Below, piece after piece: positions 8,343 to 17,450 of a stretch of DNA of 33,585 nt. The notes under the pieces were generated by a model. The model saw only the letters and a list, made by a program, of their open reading frames with translations, ran no database searches and had not been told where the DNA came from. Position 1 is the first letter of the stretch. Each line of letters begins with the position of its first letter. Source of the stretch: Limnobacter sp. CACIAM 66H1 (lineage in GTDB: Bacteria > Pseudomonadota > Gammaproteobacteria > Burkholderiales > Burkholderiaceae_B); NCBI RefSeq assembly GCF_001601825.1, contig NZ_LUJK01000034.1, positions 1 to 33,585 on the forward strand, given 5' to 3'. Made by a program: the position numbers and the translations under genes.

Positions 8343-9551
8343 TCAGGCAGCCAATGCCGGTTTTTGAACCTGGCGAACCAGTGCTTGCAGGCGCTTGCGT
8401 TGCAGGCGCATTTCAACTTCCATGGCTTTGAATTTCGCTTTGTAGGCTGCCAGGGTTTCGCCGTTTTTAATGGCGTTTTTTGTGTCCTGGTACCAGGCTT
8501 CTTTCAGTTTGGCCCAGTCTTGCAAGGCTTTGCTGTAGTGCTCGTATTCCTGCGCAAGGCGGGCTTTCATGGCCTCAACATGCGCATGCATGGAGGTGGG
8601 CTGTGCCTGCATTTTTTCTTCGGCGCGTTTGAATTGCATCGCGATGCGTGCTTTTTCAATGGCGAACTTGTCGCAGCGCTTCAGGTTTTTGGTCAAGCCC
8701 ACATACGACAAACCGGCAATCAGCCATTTGGTGGGGTCGATGTGAAACCACTTGATGCCGTTGCGATAGTCGTACTGAAACAGGTGGTGGTAGTTGTGAT
8801 AACCCTCACCGTAGGTGAAGATCGCCAGGAAATCGTTGTCGCGCGCAGTGTTCTCGTCGGTGTAAGGGCGGCGGCCCCAAATGTGCGCCAGCGAGTTGAT
8901 AAAGAATGTGGTTTGATGGCACCACACCAGGCGAGCCAGGCCACCCAGCAGCACCACACCCCACAAGTCGCCCACCAGCAGGCCAATAATCACTGGCAAA
9001 CCGAAGTTAATGCCCAAGGCCAGTGCTGTGTAATGCTTGTGCTGAAACATCACCAGTGGGTCTTTTAACAGGTCGGGCGAATTGCTGAAGTCTTCTTTGC
9101 CAGATTCATATTTGCGAATCATCCAGCCCATGTGCGAGAACCAGAAACCACGCTTGGCCGAATATGGGTCGTGCTCGGTGTCGTCCACATGGCGGTGGTG
9201 CGTGCGGTGGCCCGAAGCCCAAATCAAAATGCTGTTTTGCACGGCCATGGTGCCGAAGAACATCAACACGAAGCGCACGGTCCAGTGGGCTTCGTAGGTG
9301 CGGTGTGCCCACAGGCGGTGGTAACCGGCGGTAATCGAAATGCCATTCAAGATGGCCAACACCACGAATGACACCCAGGCTGCAGTGCTGTAGTCGTTGA
9401 ACCAAGCGTAAGCGGGTACAAGAATGAGTGCTGCGATTGAAGTTCCGAACAGGGTGATTGCGCCGGGCCAGTGGATCGGGCTGTTGGGGTCAACTCGTGT
9501 GGTCATTGAAGGTTGGGTTTTACCAGTTGGTTCAAAGGATGAGGGAATCAT
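8343..9551 (-). CDS. Acyl-lipid/acyl-CoA delta-9-type fatty acid desaturase
   Basis: The 402-residue integral membrane diiron desaturase has three histidine boxes: HRLWAH (78-83), HRTHH (115-119) and HNYHH (252-256). It also has hydrophobic pairs near residues 30-75 and 95-115 and a further pair near 175-210. The family introduces a cis double bond into saturated acyl chains, usually to adjust membrane fluidity. After the catalytic part there is an unusual C-terminal extension of about 100 charged residues (EKARIAMQFKRAEEKMQ onward) with coiled-coil character. ATG 9551 has AGGGG upstream. ATG 9506 (MTTRVD) is an alternative. It converges with the DCC-COQ7 gene, with a 4-base gap. Confidence 0.93.
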   Translation of the reverse strand: MIPSSFEPTGKTQPSMTTRVDPNSPIHWPGAITLFGTSIAALILVPAYAWFNDYSTAAWVSFVVLAILNGISITAGYHRLWAHRTYEAHWTVRFVLMFFGTMAVQNSILIWASGHRTHHRHVDDTEHDPYSAKRGFWFSHMGWMIRKYESGKEDFSNSPDLLKDPLVMFQHKHYTALALGINFGLPVIIGLLVGDLWGVVLLGGLARLVWCHQTTFFINSLAHIWGRRPYTDENTARDNDFLAIFTYGEGYHNYHHLFQYDYRNGIKWFHIDPTKWLIAGLSYVGLTKNLKRCDKFAIEKARIAMQFKRAEEKMQAQPTSMHAHVEAMKARLAQEYEHYSKALQDWAKLKEAWYQDTKNAIKNGETLAAYKAKFKAMEVEMRLQRKRLQALVRQVQKPALAA

Positions 9552-9685
9552 ACTGATTCTTGCCCCTGGCATGAACCCAAATTTAAATATTTAATAATTG
9601 TTCTTGATTGTTGAGGTACAGCCGCAACGAAATCTTGAATTTCGAAGCGGCTAGAGTTAACACTTGTGCACTGAATTTTTAAAAA

Positions 9686-10600
9686 TTAGGCGGCGAGTTG
9701 CGAATTCGCGCCAGTCAGTTCTCCACCCAAGACGTCAATCAAACCGGGAATCAGCTTTCTCAATTCACCGGTCATCAAGGCAAAGTCGGAATCGAAAGCA
9801 TCGTCGTCGGCACTGAGGGCGGCCTGTTCTTTGATCACATCCAAAGGTGCAACCCTTTTCACTTGCAGGTTTTCATGCAGCACGAAAGACACTTTGTCGG
9901 CCCAGGTCATGGCCAGTTTGGTCACGTCCTTGCCACCCTTGATGTGCTTGGCAATTTCCTCAGACTCCAGCGAGTGCTTCACATAGCGCACAGTGGCGGC
10001 CTGTTCACCACGGCTTTTCAGTTCGCAGTCCTGGTCCACGGTAAAGGGGGGCGGGTTGTCGTTCTCGGCCAGCCAGGCGGTCATGGCCACGGTGGGCGAT
10101 ATTTTGGTTTTGACCAAAGCCATGGCCACGCCTTCCACGCTTTTCATGAGCATGCCGACCAGTTCGTCGGCTTTGGCGGGGCTAGCCGCGTCAATCACCA
10201 GCCACTTGCCCTGCAGGTCTATCCACGCATTGATTCGGCTGCGAATGGCAAAAGCCCGTGGCAGCAATTCGTCGGTCACGGCTTCCTTGATTTCCTTCAT
10301 CTGCTTGCGGCCGGGCTTGTAGCCTTCGCGTTCTTCAATTTCCGCGGCACGTGCTTTGGTGAATTGATTGATCACGGTGCTGGGCAGCAGTTTTTTCTCC
10401 AGGCCCAATGAAATCAGCAACTGCTGGCCGCTACGGTGCACAAAGGGTTCACCTTCGGCTTTTGGAGAAACCCAACCGCGGGTTTGCAAGTCCATGCCGC
10501 CACAGGCTTGCAGGGCTTGTTTGGCCAGTTTGTCTTCCAGCGATTCGGGGGTTTCTTCCCATTTGGTCAGGCGAAAGATGAACAGGTTTTTAAACCACAT
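9686..10600 (-). CDS. rdgC: Recombination-associated protein RdgC
   Basis: The 304-residue protein starts MWFKNLFIFRLTKW, the invariant RdgC opening, so ATG 10600 is chosen over an upstream frame start at 10645. Other family segments are GWVSPKAEGEPFVHRSGQQLLISLGLEKKLLP, EIEEREGYKPGRKQMKEIKE and PRAFAIRSRINAWID. RdgC forms ring dimers on double-stranded DNA and modulates RecA in replication and recombination. In Neisseria it supports pilin variation. It is a single gene, divergent from the metallopeptidase gene. Confidence 0.96.
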   Translation of the reverse strand: MWFKNLFIFRLTKWEETPESLEDKLAKQALQACGGMDLQTRGWVSPKAEGEPFVHRSGQQLLISLGLEKKLLPSTVINQFTKARAAEIEEREGYKPGRKQMKEIKEAVTDELLPRAFAIRSRINAWIDLQGKWLVIDAASPAKADELVGMLMKSVEGVAMALVKTKISPTVAMTAWLAENDNPPPFTVDQDCELKSRGEQAATVRYVKHSLESEEIAKHIKGGKDVTKLAMTWADKVSFVLHENLQVKRVAPLDVIKEQAALSADDDAFDSDFALMTGELRKLIPGLIDVLGGELTGANSQLAA

Positions 10601-10776
10601 GGCTTGGCTCGCTGAAATTGAAAAAGGGCTGGCAGTGTAACGCAAAAAACCAAGGTGCAGCCAGTCGGTTTGAGGGCTGCCAAGGGGTTGAACAAATTTT
10701 CACCGGCGATTCTATTTGATAGTAGTATTTCGATACGCTGTCATCAAAATACTCACAACCTGGTAGTCACAACCGG

Positions 10777-11337
10777 ATGCACCTTACGCCGTTTCGCTGG
10801 ATTTGGATTTTGTTCCTGCTTCCCTGGGTGAGCAGTTGTACCACGCCGCCCCAACGTGATTTCGCCGACACCCTCAGCATGTTCGAAGAACTGCGCCAGC
10901 AGTACGATGTGCCGTATTCCCGCATGGGTTTTCAGAAAAGCCCTTTGTTTGCTTTTGCCAAGGGCAAAACCCAGATCGTGATTGACGAAGCCTTTTCTGA
11001 AAGCCTGAGCGACGCAGCCCTGCGCTATGTTTTTGTGCATGAACTGGTGCACCTGAAATACGATGACCCCCGGCGTGGGTATGATTTGTTGAAACGCATT
11101 CACCAAACCAATGCCAAAGACACCGAACTGATGAACAATGCCTTCATGACGCTTTTGGGCGTTTATGGCCAGGACCCTGAGTTTAAGAATTTTCTCGATC
11201 AGGTTGAAACCCGGGCCAACCACTACGCTTCGCAGCATTTAATCGATCGTGGCGAGAACCCCTGCAAGGCCATTGCAGAAATTGAACAATACACAGGCGC
11301 ACGTTTTCGCTTTGGCACCGAAGACCTGTGCAAATGA
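10777..11337 (+). CDS. Lipoprotein M48-like zinc metallopeptidase
   Basis: The 186-residue protein has a lipoprotein signal: hydrophobic FRWIWILFLLPW and lipobox VSSC with C21 as the lipidated residue. The peptidase motif HELVH (88-92) follows FVHE, and E144 in QVETRANHYA fits the third zinc ligand of M48-type (ExxAx) peptidases. Two further Cys near the C-terminus (163, 185) could form a disulfide in the periplasm. It is small for M48 (BepA and LoiP are larger), so it may be a minimal envelope protease or quality-control enzyme; that is inference. Its stop overlaps the start of the next gene (ATGA at 11334-11337), implying coupled translation. Confidence 0.82.
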   Translation: MHLTPFRWIWILFLLPWVSSCTTPPQRDFADTLSMFEELRQQYDVPYSRMGFQKSPLFAFAKGKTQIVIDEAFSESLSDAALRYVFVHELVHLKYDDPRRGYDLLKRIHQTNAKDTELMNNAFMTLLGVYGQDPEFKNFLDQVETRANHYASQHLIDRGENPCKAIAEIEQYTGARFRFGTEDLCK

Positions 11338-12134
11338 TTCAGCTGCCCCAACGCATTGTTTGCCTCACCGAGGAAACCACCGAATGGCTTTACCTGCTCG
11401 GTGAAGAACACCGGATTGTCGGTATTTCCGGCTACACCGTGCGCCCCCGCAAAGCGCGCCTTGAAAAGCCCAAGGTGAGTGCATTTTTAACGGCCAAGAT
11501 TGATCAAATACTGGCGCTGAAGCCCGACTGCGTGTTTGGGTTTTCTGATCTTCAGGCCGACATTGCCAGTGCATTGATTCGCCATGGCGTGCAGGTGACA
11601 GTGTTCAACCAACGTTCGGTGCCCGAGATATTCAGCATGATGTACCAGGTGGCCGCCATGGTGGGTGCCGCTGAAAAAGGGGCTGCCCTGATTGCAGAAA
11701 TGCAGGCGAAAGTGGAGGCCGTGCGGGCCAAAGCCCGCCAATGGACTGTGCGACCCAAGGTGTATTTTGAAGAATGGGACGAGCCGCCGATCAGCGCCAT
11801 TCAATGGGTGAGCGAGTTGATTGGCATTGCCGGGGGCGATGATTGTTTTCCTGAGCTGGCCACGCAAAGCTTGGGCAAGAACCGGATTATTGCCGACAGC
11901 AGCGAGATTGTTCGCCGCAACCCCGACATCATCATTGGCTCTTGGTGCGGCAAAAAATTTCGCCCTGAAACCGTGGCTGCGCGGGCAGGGTGGGGCAATG
12001 TGAGTGCGGTGAAGCACCAGCAAATTTTCGAGATCAAGTCGCCGCTGATTTTGCAGCCCGGCCCGGCAGCGCTCACCGATGGCCTGGATGCCTTGCACAA
12101 AATTATTGAGCGCTGGTGTGCTTACAACGGTTGA
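11334..12134 (+). CDS. BtuF-like cobalamin/siderophore-type substrate-binding protein without signal peptide
   Basis: The 266-residue protein has the two-lobed periplasmic-binding fold of type III (BtuF/FhuD): RIVCLTEETTEWLYLLGEEHRIVGISGYT, ILALKPDCVFGFSDLQADIASALIRHGVQV, a long linking helix near 95-135, then VSELIGIAGGDDCFPELA and IVRRNPDIIIGSWCGKKF. The family captures vitamin B12 or iron chelates for ABC importers. This one has no signal peptide and no permease or ATPase gene beside it, so a cytoplasmic or non-transport role is possible. ATG 11334 overlaps the previous stop. GTG 11328 is a less likely start. It is translated together with the metallopeptidase lipoprotein. Confidence 0.8.
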   Translation: MIQLPQRIVCLTEETTEWLYLLGEEHRIVGISGYTVRPRKARLEKPKVSAFLTAKIDQILALKPDCVFGFSDLQADIASALIRHGVQVTVFNQRSVPEIFSMMYQVAAMVGAAEKGAALIAEMQAKVEAVRAKARQWTVRPKVYFEEWDEPPISAIQWVSELIGIAGGDDCFPELATQSLGKNRIIADSSEIVRRNPDIIIGSWCGKKFRPETVAARAGWGNVSAVKHQQIFEIKSPLILQPGPAALTDGLDALHKIIERWCAYNG

Positions 12135-12139
12135 ATTTG

Positions 12140-13141
12140 TTATCGTGACAATACCACCCTAAAGCGGGGGCTACCGTTGCGTACCTTCTCAATCGCTTCA
12201 TTGATCTGCTCGAAGCGGTAGGTTTCTACAATCGGCTGTATGTTGTGCAAGGCTGCGAATTTCAGCATGTCGGCAATCACGCGTGGGCTACCCACTGGCG
12301 AGGATGAAATGGTGCGTTGCTGGCCCATCAATCCAAACACGCCGATGTCCAGAGGTTCCAGCACTGCACCAAGAAAATGCAAACGCCCTTTGGGTGCCAA
12401 TGTAGAAATGTAGGCATTCCAGTCCAGTTTCACATTCACAGTCGACAAAATCAGGTCGAATGAACCCGCTGCCTTCTTCAGGGCGTCAGGATCTTTGCTG
12501 TTGAGCACGTGATGTGCGCCCATGCTTTTCAGTTCATTGGTTTTGGAGGGGTCGCTGCTGAATGCAGTGACTTCGCAGCCCCAGGCTTTGAGAAACATTA
12601 CCGCCATGTGGCCCAAACCGCCCACGCCGATCACCGCCACTTTGCTTTGCGGTGAAATATTGAATTGCACAAGCGGGTTGTAAACGGTGATGCCACCGCA
12701 CAGCAGCGGGCCTGCGGTTGCCGGGTTGACACCTGCGGGAATTTTTACCGCGCTGATGGCTTGAGCGCGTACTTTGTCAGCAAACCCGCCATGACGACCA
12801 ACAATGGTGCCTTTGGCTGTGCTGCACAGGTTGTGATCGCCACCCATGCACATTCTGCAACTTTCGCAGTAGCCTGCATGCCAGCCAAGGCCCACGACAT
12901 CACCCAATACAAGGTGGCTGACATGGCTGCCCAATTTGCTCACGCGACCAATAATTTCATGGCCAGCCACCATGGGGTATTGGGCGCGGCCCCAGTCGTT
13001 GTCGAGCATGCTGACATCGCTGTGGCAAATGCCGCAGTGGTCGACATCGATTTCGATATCAAATGCACCCAGTTCACCGGGGTCGTACTGATAGGGTTTG
13101 AGTGGGCCTTTGGCCTCGAAAGCTGCGTAAGCGTTGATCAT
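12140..13141 (-). CDS. Zinc-dependent NAD(P) alcohol dehydrogenase (YahK/cinnamyl-type)
   Basis: The 333-residue medium-chain dehydrogenase has catalytic zinc ligands in VDHCGICHSDV, GHEIIGRV and the second-lobe LLCGGITVYNPL. The structural zinc site is CESCRMCMGGDHNLC (four Cys). The nucleotide-binding motif is VIGVGGLGHMAVMFLKAWG, followed by FSSDPSK, which suggests NADP(H) preference as in YahK/AdhC-like aldehyde reductases. It oxidises primary alcohols or reduces aldehydes. The physiological substrate cannot be read from sequence. It is divergent from the molybdopterin oxidoreductase, sharing an 89-base promoter region, and a short 5-base gap separates it from the convergent binding-protein gene. 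Confidence 0.93.
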   Translation of the reverse strand: MINAYAAFEAKGPLKPYQYDPGELGAFDIEIDVDHCGICHSDVSMLDNDWGRAQYPMVAGHEIIGRVSKLGSHVSHLVLGDVVGLGWHAGYCESCRMCMGGDHNLCSTAKGTIVGRHGGFADKVRAQAISAVKIPAGVNPATAGPLLCGGITVYNPLVQFNISPQSKVAVIGVGGLGHMAVMFLKAWGCEVTAFSSDPSKTNELKSMGAHHVLNSKDPDALKKAAGSFDLILSTVNVKLDWNAYISTLAPKGRLHFLGAVLEPLDIGVFGLMGQQRTISSSPVGSPRVIADMLKFAALHNIQPIVETYRFEQINEAIEKVRNGSPRFRVVLSR

Positions 13142-13230
13142 GATGTCTCCTTGAGTTTGCTTGATGGTATTACACCTTCGACAGTAGTATGTAGGTCAAA
13201 GTAATAATCAGAACAATCAGGAGACAAGAC

Positions 13231-15348
13231 TTGCAAACCCATCGCCGCGCCTGCCATTTGTGTGAAGCCATTTGTGGCTTGAAGATCGAGGTAGACAACA
13301 ATCAGATTGTTTCAATCAAGGGCGATGAGCAAGACCCCTTTAGCCGTGGGCACATTTGCCCCAAGGCAGTGGCTCTGAAGGATATTCAGGAAGACCCCGA
13401 CCGTTTAAAGCAACCGGTTAAAAAAGTGAACGGGCAATGGGTAGAAACCACCTGGGAAGACGCCATTGAGTTGGCCTGTGAAGGGTTGTTTCAGGTGCAG
13501 CAAAAATATGGTGCCAATGCCGTGGGTGTTTATCAGGGCAACCCGAATGTGCACAACTGGGGTTTGATGACCCACAGTGCCAATTTTCTGGGGTTGCTGA
13601 AAACACGCAACCGTTTTTCAGCCACCTCGGTTGATCAGTTGCCCATGCAGCTGTTGGGTTACTGGATGTTTGGGCACCAACTGCTCATCACCATCCCGGA
13701 CATTGACCACACCCAATATTTCCTGATGCTGGGGGCCAATCCGATCGCTTCGAACGGTAGCTTGATGACTGTGCCCGATGTGGCCAAACGCATCAAGGCC
13801 CTCCAGGCGCGCGGCGGAAAGCTGATCGTGATTGATCCTCGAAAGACTGAAACCGCCGAGGTGGCTGATGCGCATCATTTCATCAGGCCTGCCAGCGATG
13901 CGGCTTTTGTGTTCGCACTTATCAACACCATTGTGGAGGAGGGCCTGACCCGCATGGATCGCCTGGCCCACCACAGTGAGGGTTTGTTTGCGGCTTTGGG
14001 CGCGATTTCAAAGGTGACGCCTGAAGTGGCGCAGGCCGAGTGTGGTATTGACGCGGACACCATTCGCCAAATTGCGCGTGATTTTGCGAATGCCGGAAAG
14101 GCGGTGGCGTATGGCCGCATGGGCGCCTGTACCCAACGCCATGGCACCTTGGCGCAGTGGGGTATTCAGTTGCTGAACTTTGTGACGGGCAACACCGACC
14201 GGGTTGGAGGAAGCCTGGTGGCCAACCCTGCGCTAGACCTGATTGCCGCGCCCAACAGCAAGCCCGGCAGTTATGGCCGCTGGCACAGCCGCGTCAGCCA
14301 AAAGCCTGAGGCGCTGGGTGAGTTTCCCAGTGCCATCATGGCTGAAGAAATTCAAACCGGGGGCGAAGGACAAATCAAGGCCATGGTGACCGTTGCGGGC
14401 AACCCTGTGTTGTCTACACCCAATGGCCAGCAGCTTGACAAGGCTTTGGCAGGGCTTGAGTTCATGGTGTCCGTGGACCTGTACATTAATGAAACGAATC
14501 GTCATGCGGATGTGATTTTGCCCACCACATCGCCTCTTGAGCATGATCACTACGATTTGATTTTCAATATTTTCGGTGTGCGTAACCAGGCCAAGTACAG
14601 CGCGGCCACCTTGCCAAAACCACAAGGAAGCCTGGACGACTGGGAACTGATGGACAAACTGGCCGCCTGCTACAGTGCAAAGATTGGCAAACCTGCTCGG
14701 CCTTCCATGCCGCCTCAAATGATTCTCGACATGGGTTTGCAAATGGGGCCCTATGGCATGGCCAGTGAGCAAAAGCTGAGTCTGGACAAATTAAAACAGC
14801 ACCCCGAAGGCGTTGACTTGGGGCCGCTTCGCCCCAGTTTTCCAGACCGCTTGCAAACCGCTGACAAAAAAATTCAGCTGGCACCTGCGGAAGTGCTACA
14901 GGCCGCAGCAAATTATGTGGCCGACTTGCTGAATGACGACAAGCGGGCAGGTGCCGAAATGATGTTGATTGGGAGGCGCCACATTCGCAGCAACAATTCC
15001 TGGATGCACAACTCCGAGCGCCTGGTCAAAGGCAAGAACCGCTGCACCGCCATGGTCAACCCTGCGGATGCTGCGCGTTTGAATTTGCAGGACGGCTACA
15101 ACGTGCGTGTGCGCAGCCGAGTGGGTGAAATTACATTGCCTGTAGAAATTTCAAATGACGTAATGCCCAGCGTGGTGAGTATTCCGCACGGTTGGGGCCA
15201 CGACAAATCGGGGGTACGTTTGCAAGTGGCAGCCGCCCACGCGGGGGTTAGTTGCAATGATTTGACCGATGAGCAATGGCTGGATGAGCCCAGTGGGAAC
15301 GCCGCAGTCAACGGCGTGCCCGTAACACTCATTCCTGTGGCGCAATAA
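13231..15348 (+). CDS. Molybdopterin oxidoreductase with N-terminal 4Fe-4S cluster
   Basis: The 705-residue member of the DMSO reductase/formate dehydrogenase/nitrate reductase superfamily has cluster ligands C8, C11, C15 and C43 (CHLCEAIC...HICPK). It also has the fold motifs QGNPNVHNWG, LMLGANPIASNGS, KLIVIDPRKTETAEVAD and VTVAGNPVLSTPNG. The C-terminal cofactor domain contains MVNPADAARLNLQDG. It has no twin-arginine signal, so it is cytoplasmic. No partner subunit, chaperone or cofactor gene is adjacent. The substrate is unknown (formate, nitrate or another small oxyanion are all possible). The start is TTG 13231 with AGGAG 8 bases upstream; no ATG precedes the cluster motif. A terminator follows the stop. 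Confidence 0.9.
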   Translation: MQTHRRACHLCEAICGLKIEVDNNQIVSIKGDEQDPFSRGHICPKAVALKDIQEDPDRLKQPVKKVNGQWVETTWEDAIELACEGLFQVQQKYGANAVGVYQGNPNVHNWGLMTHSANFLGLLKTRNRFSATSVDQLPMQLLGYWMFGHQLLITIPDIDHTQYFLMLGANPIASNGSLMTVPDVAKRIKALQARGGKLIVIDPRKTETAEVADAHHFIRPASDAAFVFALINTIVEEGLTRMDRLAHHSEGLFAALGAISKVTPEVAQAECGIDADTIRQIARDFANAGKAVAYGRMGACTQRHGTLAQWGIQLLNFVTGNTDRVGGSLVANPALDLIAAPNSKPGSYGRWHSRVSQKPEALGEFPSAIMAEEIQTGGEGQIKAMVTVAGNPVLSTPNGQQLDKALAGLEFMVSVDLYINETNRHADVILPTTSPLEHDHYDLIFNIFGVRNQAKYSAATLPKPQGSLDDWELMDKLAACYSAKIGKPARPSMPPQMILDMGLQMGPYGMASEQKLSLDKLKQHPEGVDLGPLRPSFPDRLQTADKKIQLAPAEVLQAAANYVADLLNDDKRAGAEMMLIGRRHIRSNNSWMHNSERLVKGKNRCTAMVNPADAARLNLQDGYNVRVRSRVGEITLPVEISNDVMPSVVSIPHGWGHDKSGVRLQVAAAHAGVSCNDLTDEQWLDEPSGNAAVNGVPVTLIPVAQ

Positions 15349-15352
15349 GTGC

Positions 15353-15384
15353 CGGGCTGACTGTCAATCAGCCCGCCTTTTTTT
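15353..15384 (+). terminator. Terminator of the molybdopterin oxidoreductase gene
   Basis: CGGGCTGA (15353-15360) pairs with TCAGCCCG (15368-15375), followed by CC and seven T. The right arm overlaps the stop codon of the convergent ovothiol methyltransferase gene. Confidence 0.88.
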
Positions 15385-16117
15385 CCCACACGGTCATTTC
15401 CGCAATGCTGTGCTGGTATTTGCGGGCCGTTTCCCGAATCACAAACGGAACATTCAATGGCTCGCGAACCAAATTGAAATGGGGTGCAAGCACTTCTTGC
15501 ATGCCGTCAAGCATGGTTTTGGGTTTGCCATGTTCTTCAATGCCGCCAATCCAGTTTTCTTTGGGTGTGTGCTCGGTCAACAGCGTGTAGGGCGAGCTGA
15601 TCACCAGCAAGCCGCCGGGCACAATGCGCTTTGGCATGTCGTTTAAGAACCCGGTGGGATTGTTCACCCGGTCAATCAGGTTGCCTGCAAATATCAGGTC
15701 ATAACCCGTGTGTTCCGCGCCCAGCTTGCAGGCGTCGCCCTGCGAAAATTCAACACGCTGGCTGCACTCGCTGTAATTGAAATTAGCAAGTGACACTTGC
15801 ATGGCCCTGCCCAAATCACCCTCATCGTGCAAGAAGTAATTCAGCGTGTTGCCCTTTTGCAAGGCTTGGGCGGCGTCGATGAAACGTGCGGAAAGATCAA
15901 CGCCCACGGCCGTATCAAAGCCCAAAGCCAGCTCGAAGGTACTTCGGCCAACGGCGCAGCCCAGGTCGAGTGCCTTGCGGCGTGGCCGATTGCCCATGAA
16001 TTCCAGGCAAAGTTGAGCGCAGCGCACTGGGTAATTGGGAACATCAAAATAGTCGACGCCATAGTGAAAGGCCAGGTACTGGTTTAATAGCTCGTCGGTT
16101 TCGTAAGGATTGGTCAT
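15368..16117 (-). CDS. 4-mercaptohistidine N1-methyltransferase-type protein (OvoA C-terminal domain as separate gene)
   Basis: The 249-residue SAM-dependent methyltransferase opens with YETDELLNQYLAFHYGVDYFDVPNYPVRCAQL. This is the characteristic start of the methyltransferase domain at the end of OvoA. Motif I is ALDLGCAVGRSTFELA, followed by VGVDLSARFIDAA. It would methylate the imidazole N of 5(4)-thiohistidine, the last step of ovothiol A synthesis. It lies 6 bases downstream of the sulfoxide synthase gene on the same strand, so the two form an operon that supplies both OvoA activities. The substrate call is by family and context. Confidence 0.88.
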   Translation of the reverse strand: MTNPYETDELLNQYLAFHYGVDYFDVPNYPVRCAQLCLEFMGNRPRRKALDLGCAVGRSTFELALGFDTAVGVDLSARFIDAAQALQKGNTLNYFLHDEGDLGRAMQVSLANFNYSECSQRVEFSQGDACKLGAEHTGYDLIFAGNLIDRVNNPTGFLNDMPKRIVPGGLLVISSPYTLLTEHTPKENWIGGIEEHGKPKTMLDGMQEVLAPHFNLVREPLNVPFVIRETARKYQHSIAEMTVWEKKAG

Positions 16118-16123
16118 AAAGCC

Positions 16124-17419
16124 TTATTGGGCACAGGTTCTGAAGCCGACGAATACATCGTTTCGGTCGGGCGTGTAGGCTTGGCGATAAGTGCCGCGAA
16201 TGAGTATGGAAGAGGTTGCACAGGAGCCACCGCGCACCACTTTGTGGTCTCCAAACTGCAGGGTGGACATGAAGGGGTACATGTCCATGGTGAATCCGCT
16301 GTAAGGGAAAAACAGACTGTCGGTCCATTCCCAAACGGTGCCGATCATTTGCCGGCATCCAAACGGGCTGTCTCCTTCGGGCAGGGCAGTCACCGGCAGC
16401 CTCGCAAGATGTGTGCTGTCCATGTCCACCCGGTGGCTTTCCATGGTGTTGCCCCATGGAAACTTGTTGAAGGTGCCGTGTTCTCGATTGCCCAAGGCTG
16501 CCACTTCCCATTCAAACTCGGAAGGTAAGCGTCGCCCGGCAAACTTGCAGTAGGCTTGTGCCTCCCAATAACTCACGTGTTTGACAGGCAGTTCGGCCTG
16601 AACAGGAAGCCATTGGTCGAAATGGCGCTCCAGCCAGATGCCGTTTTCCTCTTTCCAGAACAAGGGGTGTCTTGCTCTGTTGCTGTTGCGCCATTTCAGG
16701 CCTGCCATGCTCCAATACTGGTCGTTTTCATAGCCACCCGCCTGAATGAAAGTCAGAAACTCGGCATTGCTGACCAGTGTTCTGGAAATTTTGAAGGTTT
16801 TCATGTCAACAGTGAATTCGGGTTTTTCATTGTCGAAGCAGAAATCTTCAGTCGCGAAATTCGCCGACTGCGAAGGCATGCCGATGCGGTACCGGCCCGC
16901 GGGTACTTCCACATCCTTGGAGTGAATGAGGTCGGTGTTTCTTGTGTCTGTGTGTTGCAACGAAGAGGGCGGCGGCGCATAGCCCAGGCTTTGGCGCGCC
17001 CACACCATCGACTCAATGTGCATGTTGAGGTGAAAAATGGCGTACTTGTACAGGTACAAATCACTGTCGGTCAGTGGTTTGGTTTCAATTCGCTGTTTCA
17101 CCTTGTTGAAGGTGTCGTCAAAGTAGCGCAGGGTGTCCGGTTTGTCCGGGAATAGCCCCTCGTGCCAGCGGTCCTCGTGAGCCAGTTCAAACGAGTCCCA
17201 GATATCGTCAAGCGCGGGGTTGTACGAGGAGGCTTTGTCCAGGTTTTGCAAAATAAACCGCTCGAAGAAAAAAGCGGCGTGCCCAACCTCCCAAATAGGC
17301 GGATTAATGCCCGGCAAATAGGGCACTTTGGTTTGCTGTGCACTCAAGCTGTTGAGCAATTCAAGAACACGCTCACGGCTTTGTTGCAAAGAGGCGAGTA
17401 AGGATTGCTTGTTGTTCAT
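16124..17419 (-). CDS. ovoA: 5-histidylcysteine sulfoxide synthase (OvoA N-terminal part as separate gene)
   Basis: The 431-residue protein has an N-terminal DinB-like helical domain with iron ligands H47 (EVGHAAFF), H130 and H134 (HLNMHIES). It is followed by an FGE-sulfatase/C-type-lectin domain (about 170-430: VEVPAGRYRIGMPS, PVKHVSYWEAQAYCKFAGRRLPSEFEWE, VWEWTDSLFF, VRGGSCATS, RGTYRQAYTPDRNDVFVGFRTC). This nonheme iron enzyme joins cysteine to histidine with O2, giving the sulfoxide that starts ovothiol synthesis. EgtB of ergothioneine synthesis is a relative, but the neighbouring gene is an OvoA-type rather than an EgtD-type methyltransferase. The lyase OvoB is not seen in the window. 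Confidence 0.9.
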   Translation of the reverse strand: MNNKQSLLASLQQSRERVLELLNSLSAQQTKVPYLPGINPPIWEVGHAAFFFERFILQNLDKASSYNPALDDIWDSFELAHEDRWHEGLFPDKPDTLRYFDDTFNKVKQRIETKPLTDSDLYLYKYAIFHLNMHIESMVWARQSLGYAPPPSSLQHTDTRNTDLIHSKDVEVPAGRYRIGMPSQSANFATEDFCFDNEKPEFTVDMKTFKISRTLVSNAEFLTFIQAGGYENDQYWSMAGLKWRNSNRARHPLFWKEENGIWLERHFDQWLPVQAELPVKHVSYWEAQAYCKFAGRRLPSEFEWEVAALGNREHGTFNKFPWGNTMESHRVDMDSTHLARLPVTALPEGDSPFGCRQMIGTVWEWTDSLFFPYSGFTMDMYPFMSTLQFGDHKVVRGGSCATSSILIRGTYRQAYTPDRNDVFVGFRTCAQ

Positions 17420-17450
17420 CGTGGTGGTACTACTAATGGATTACAAAACA

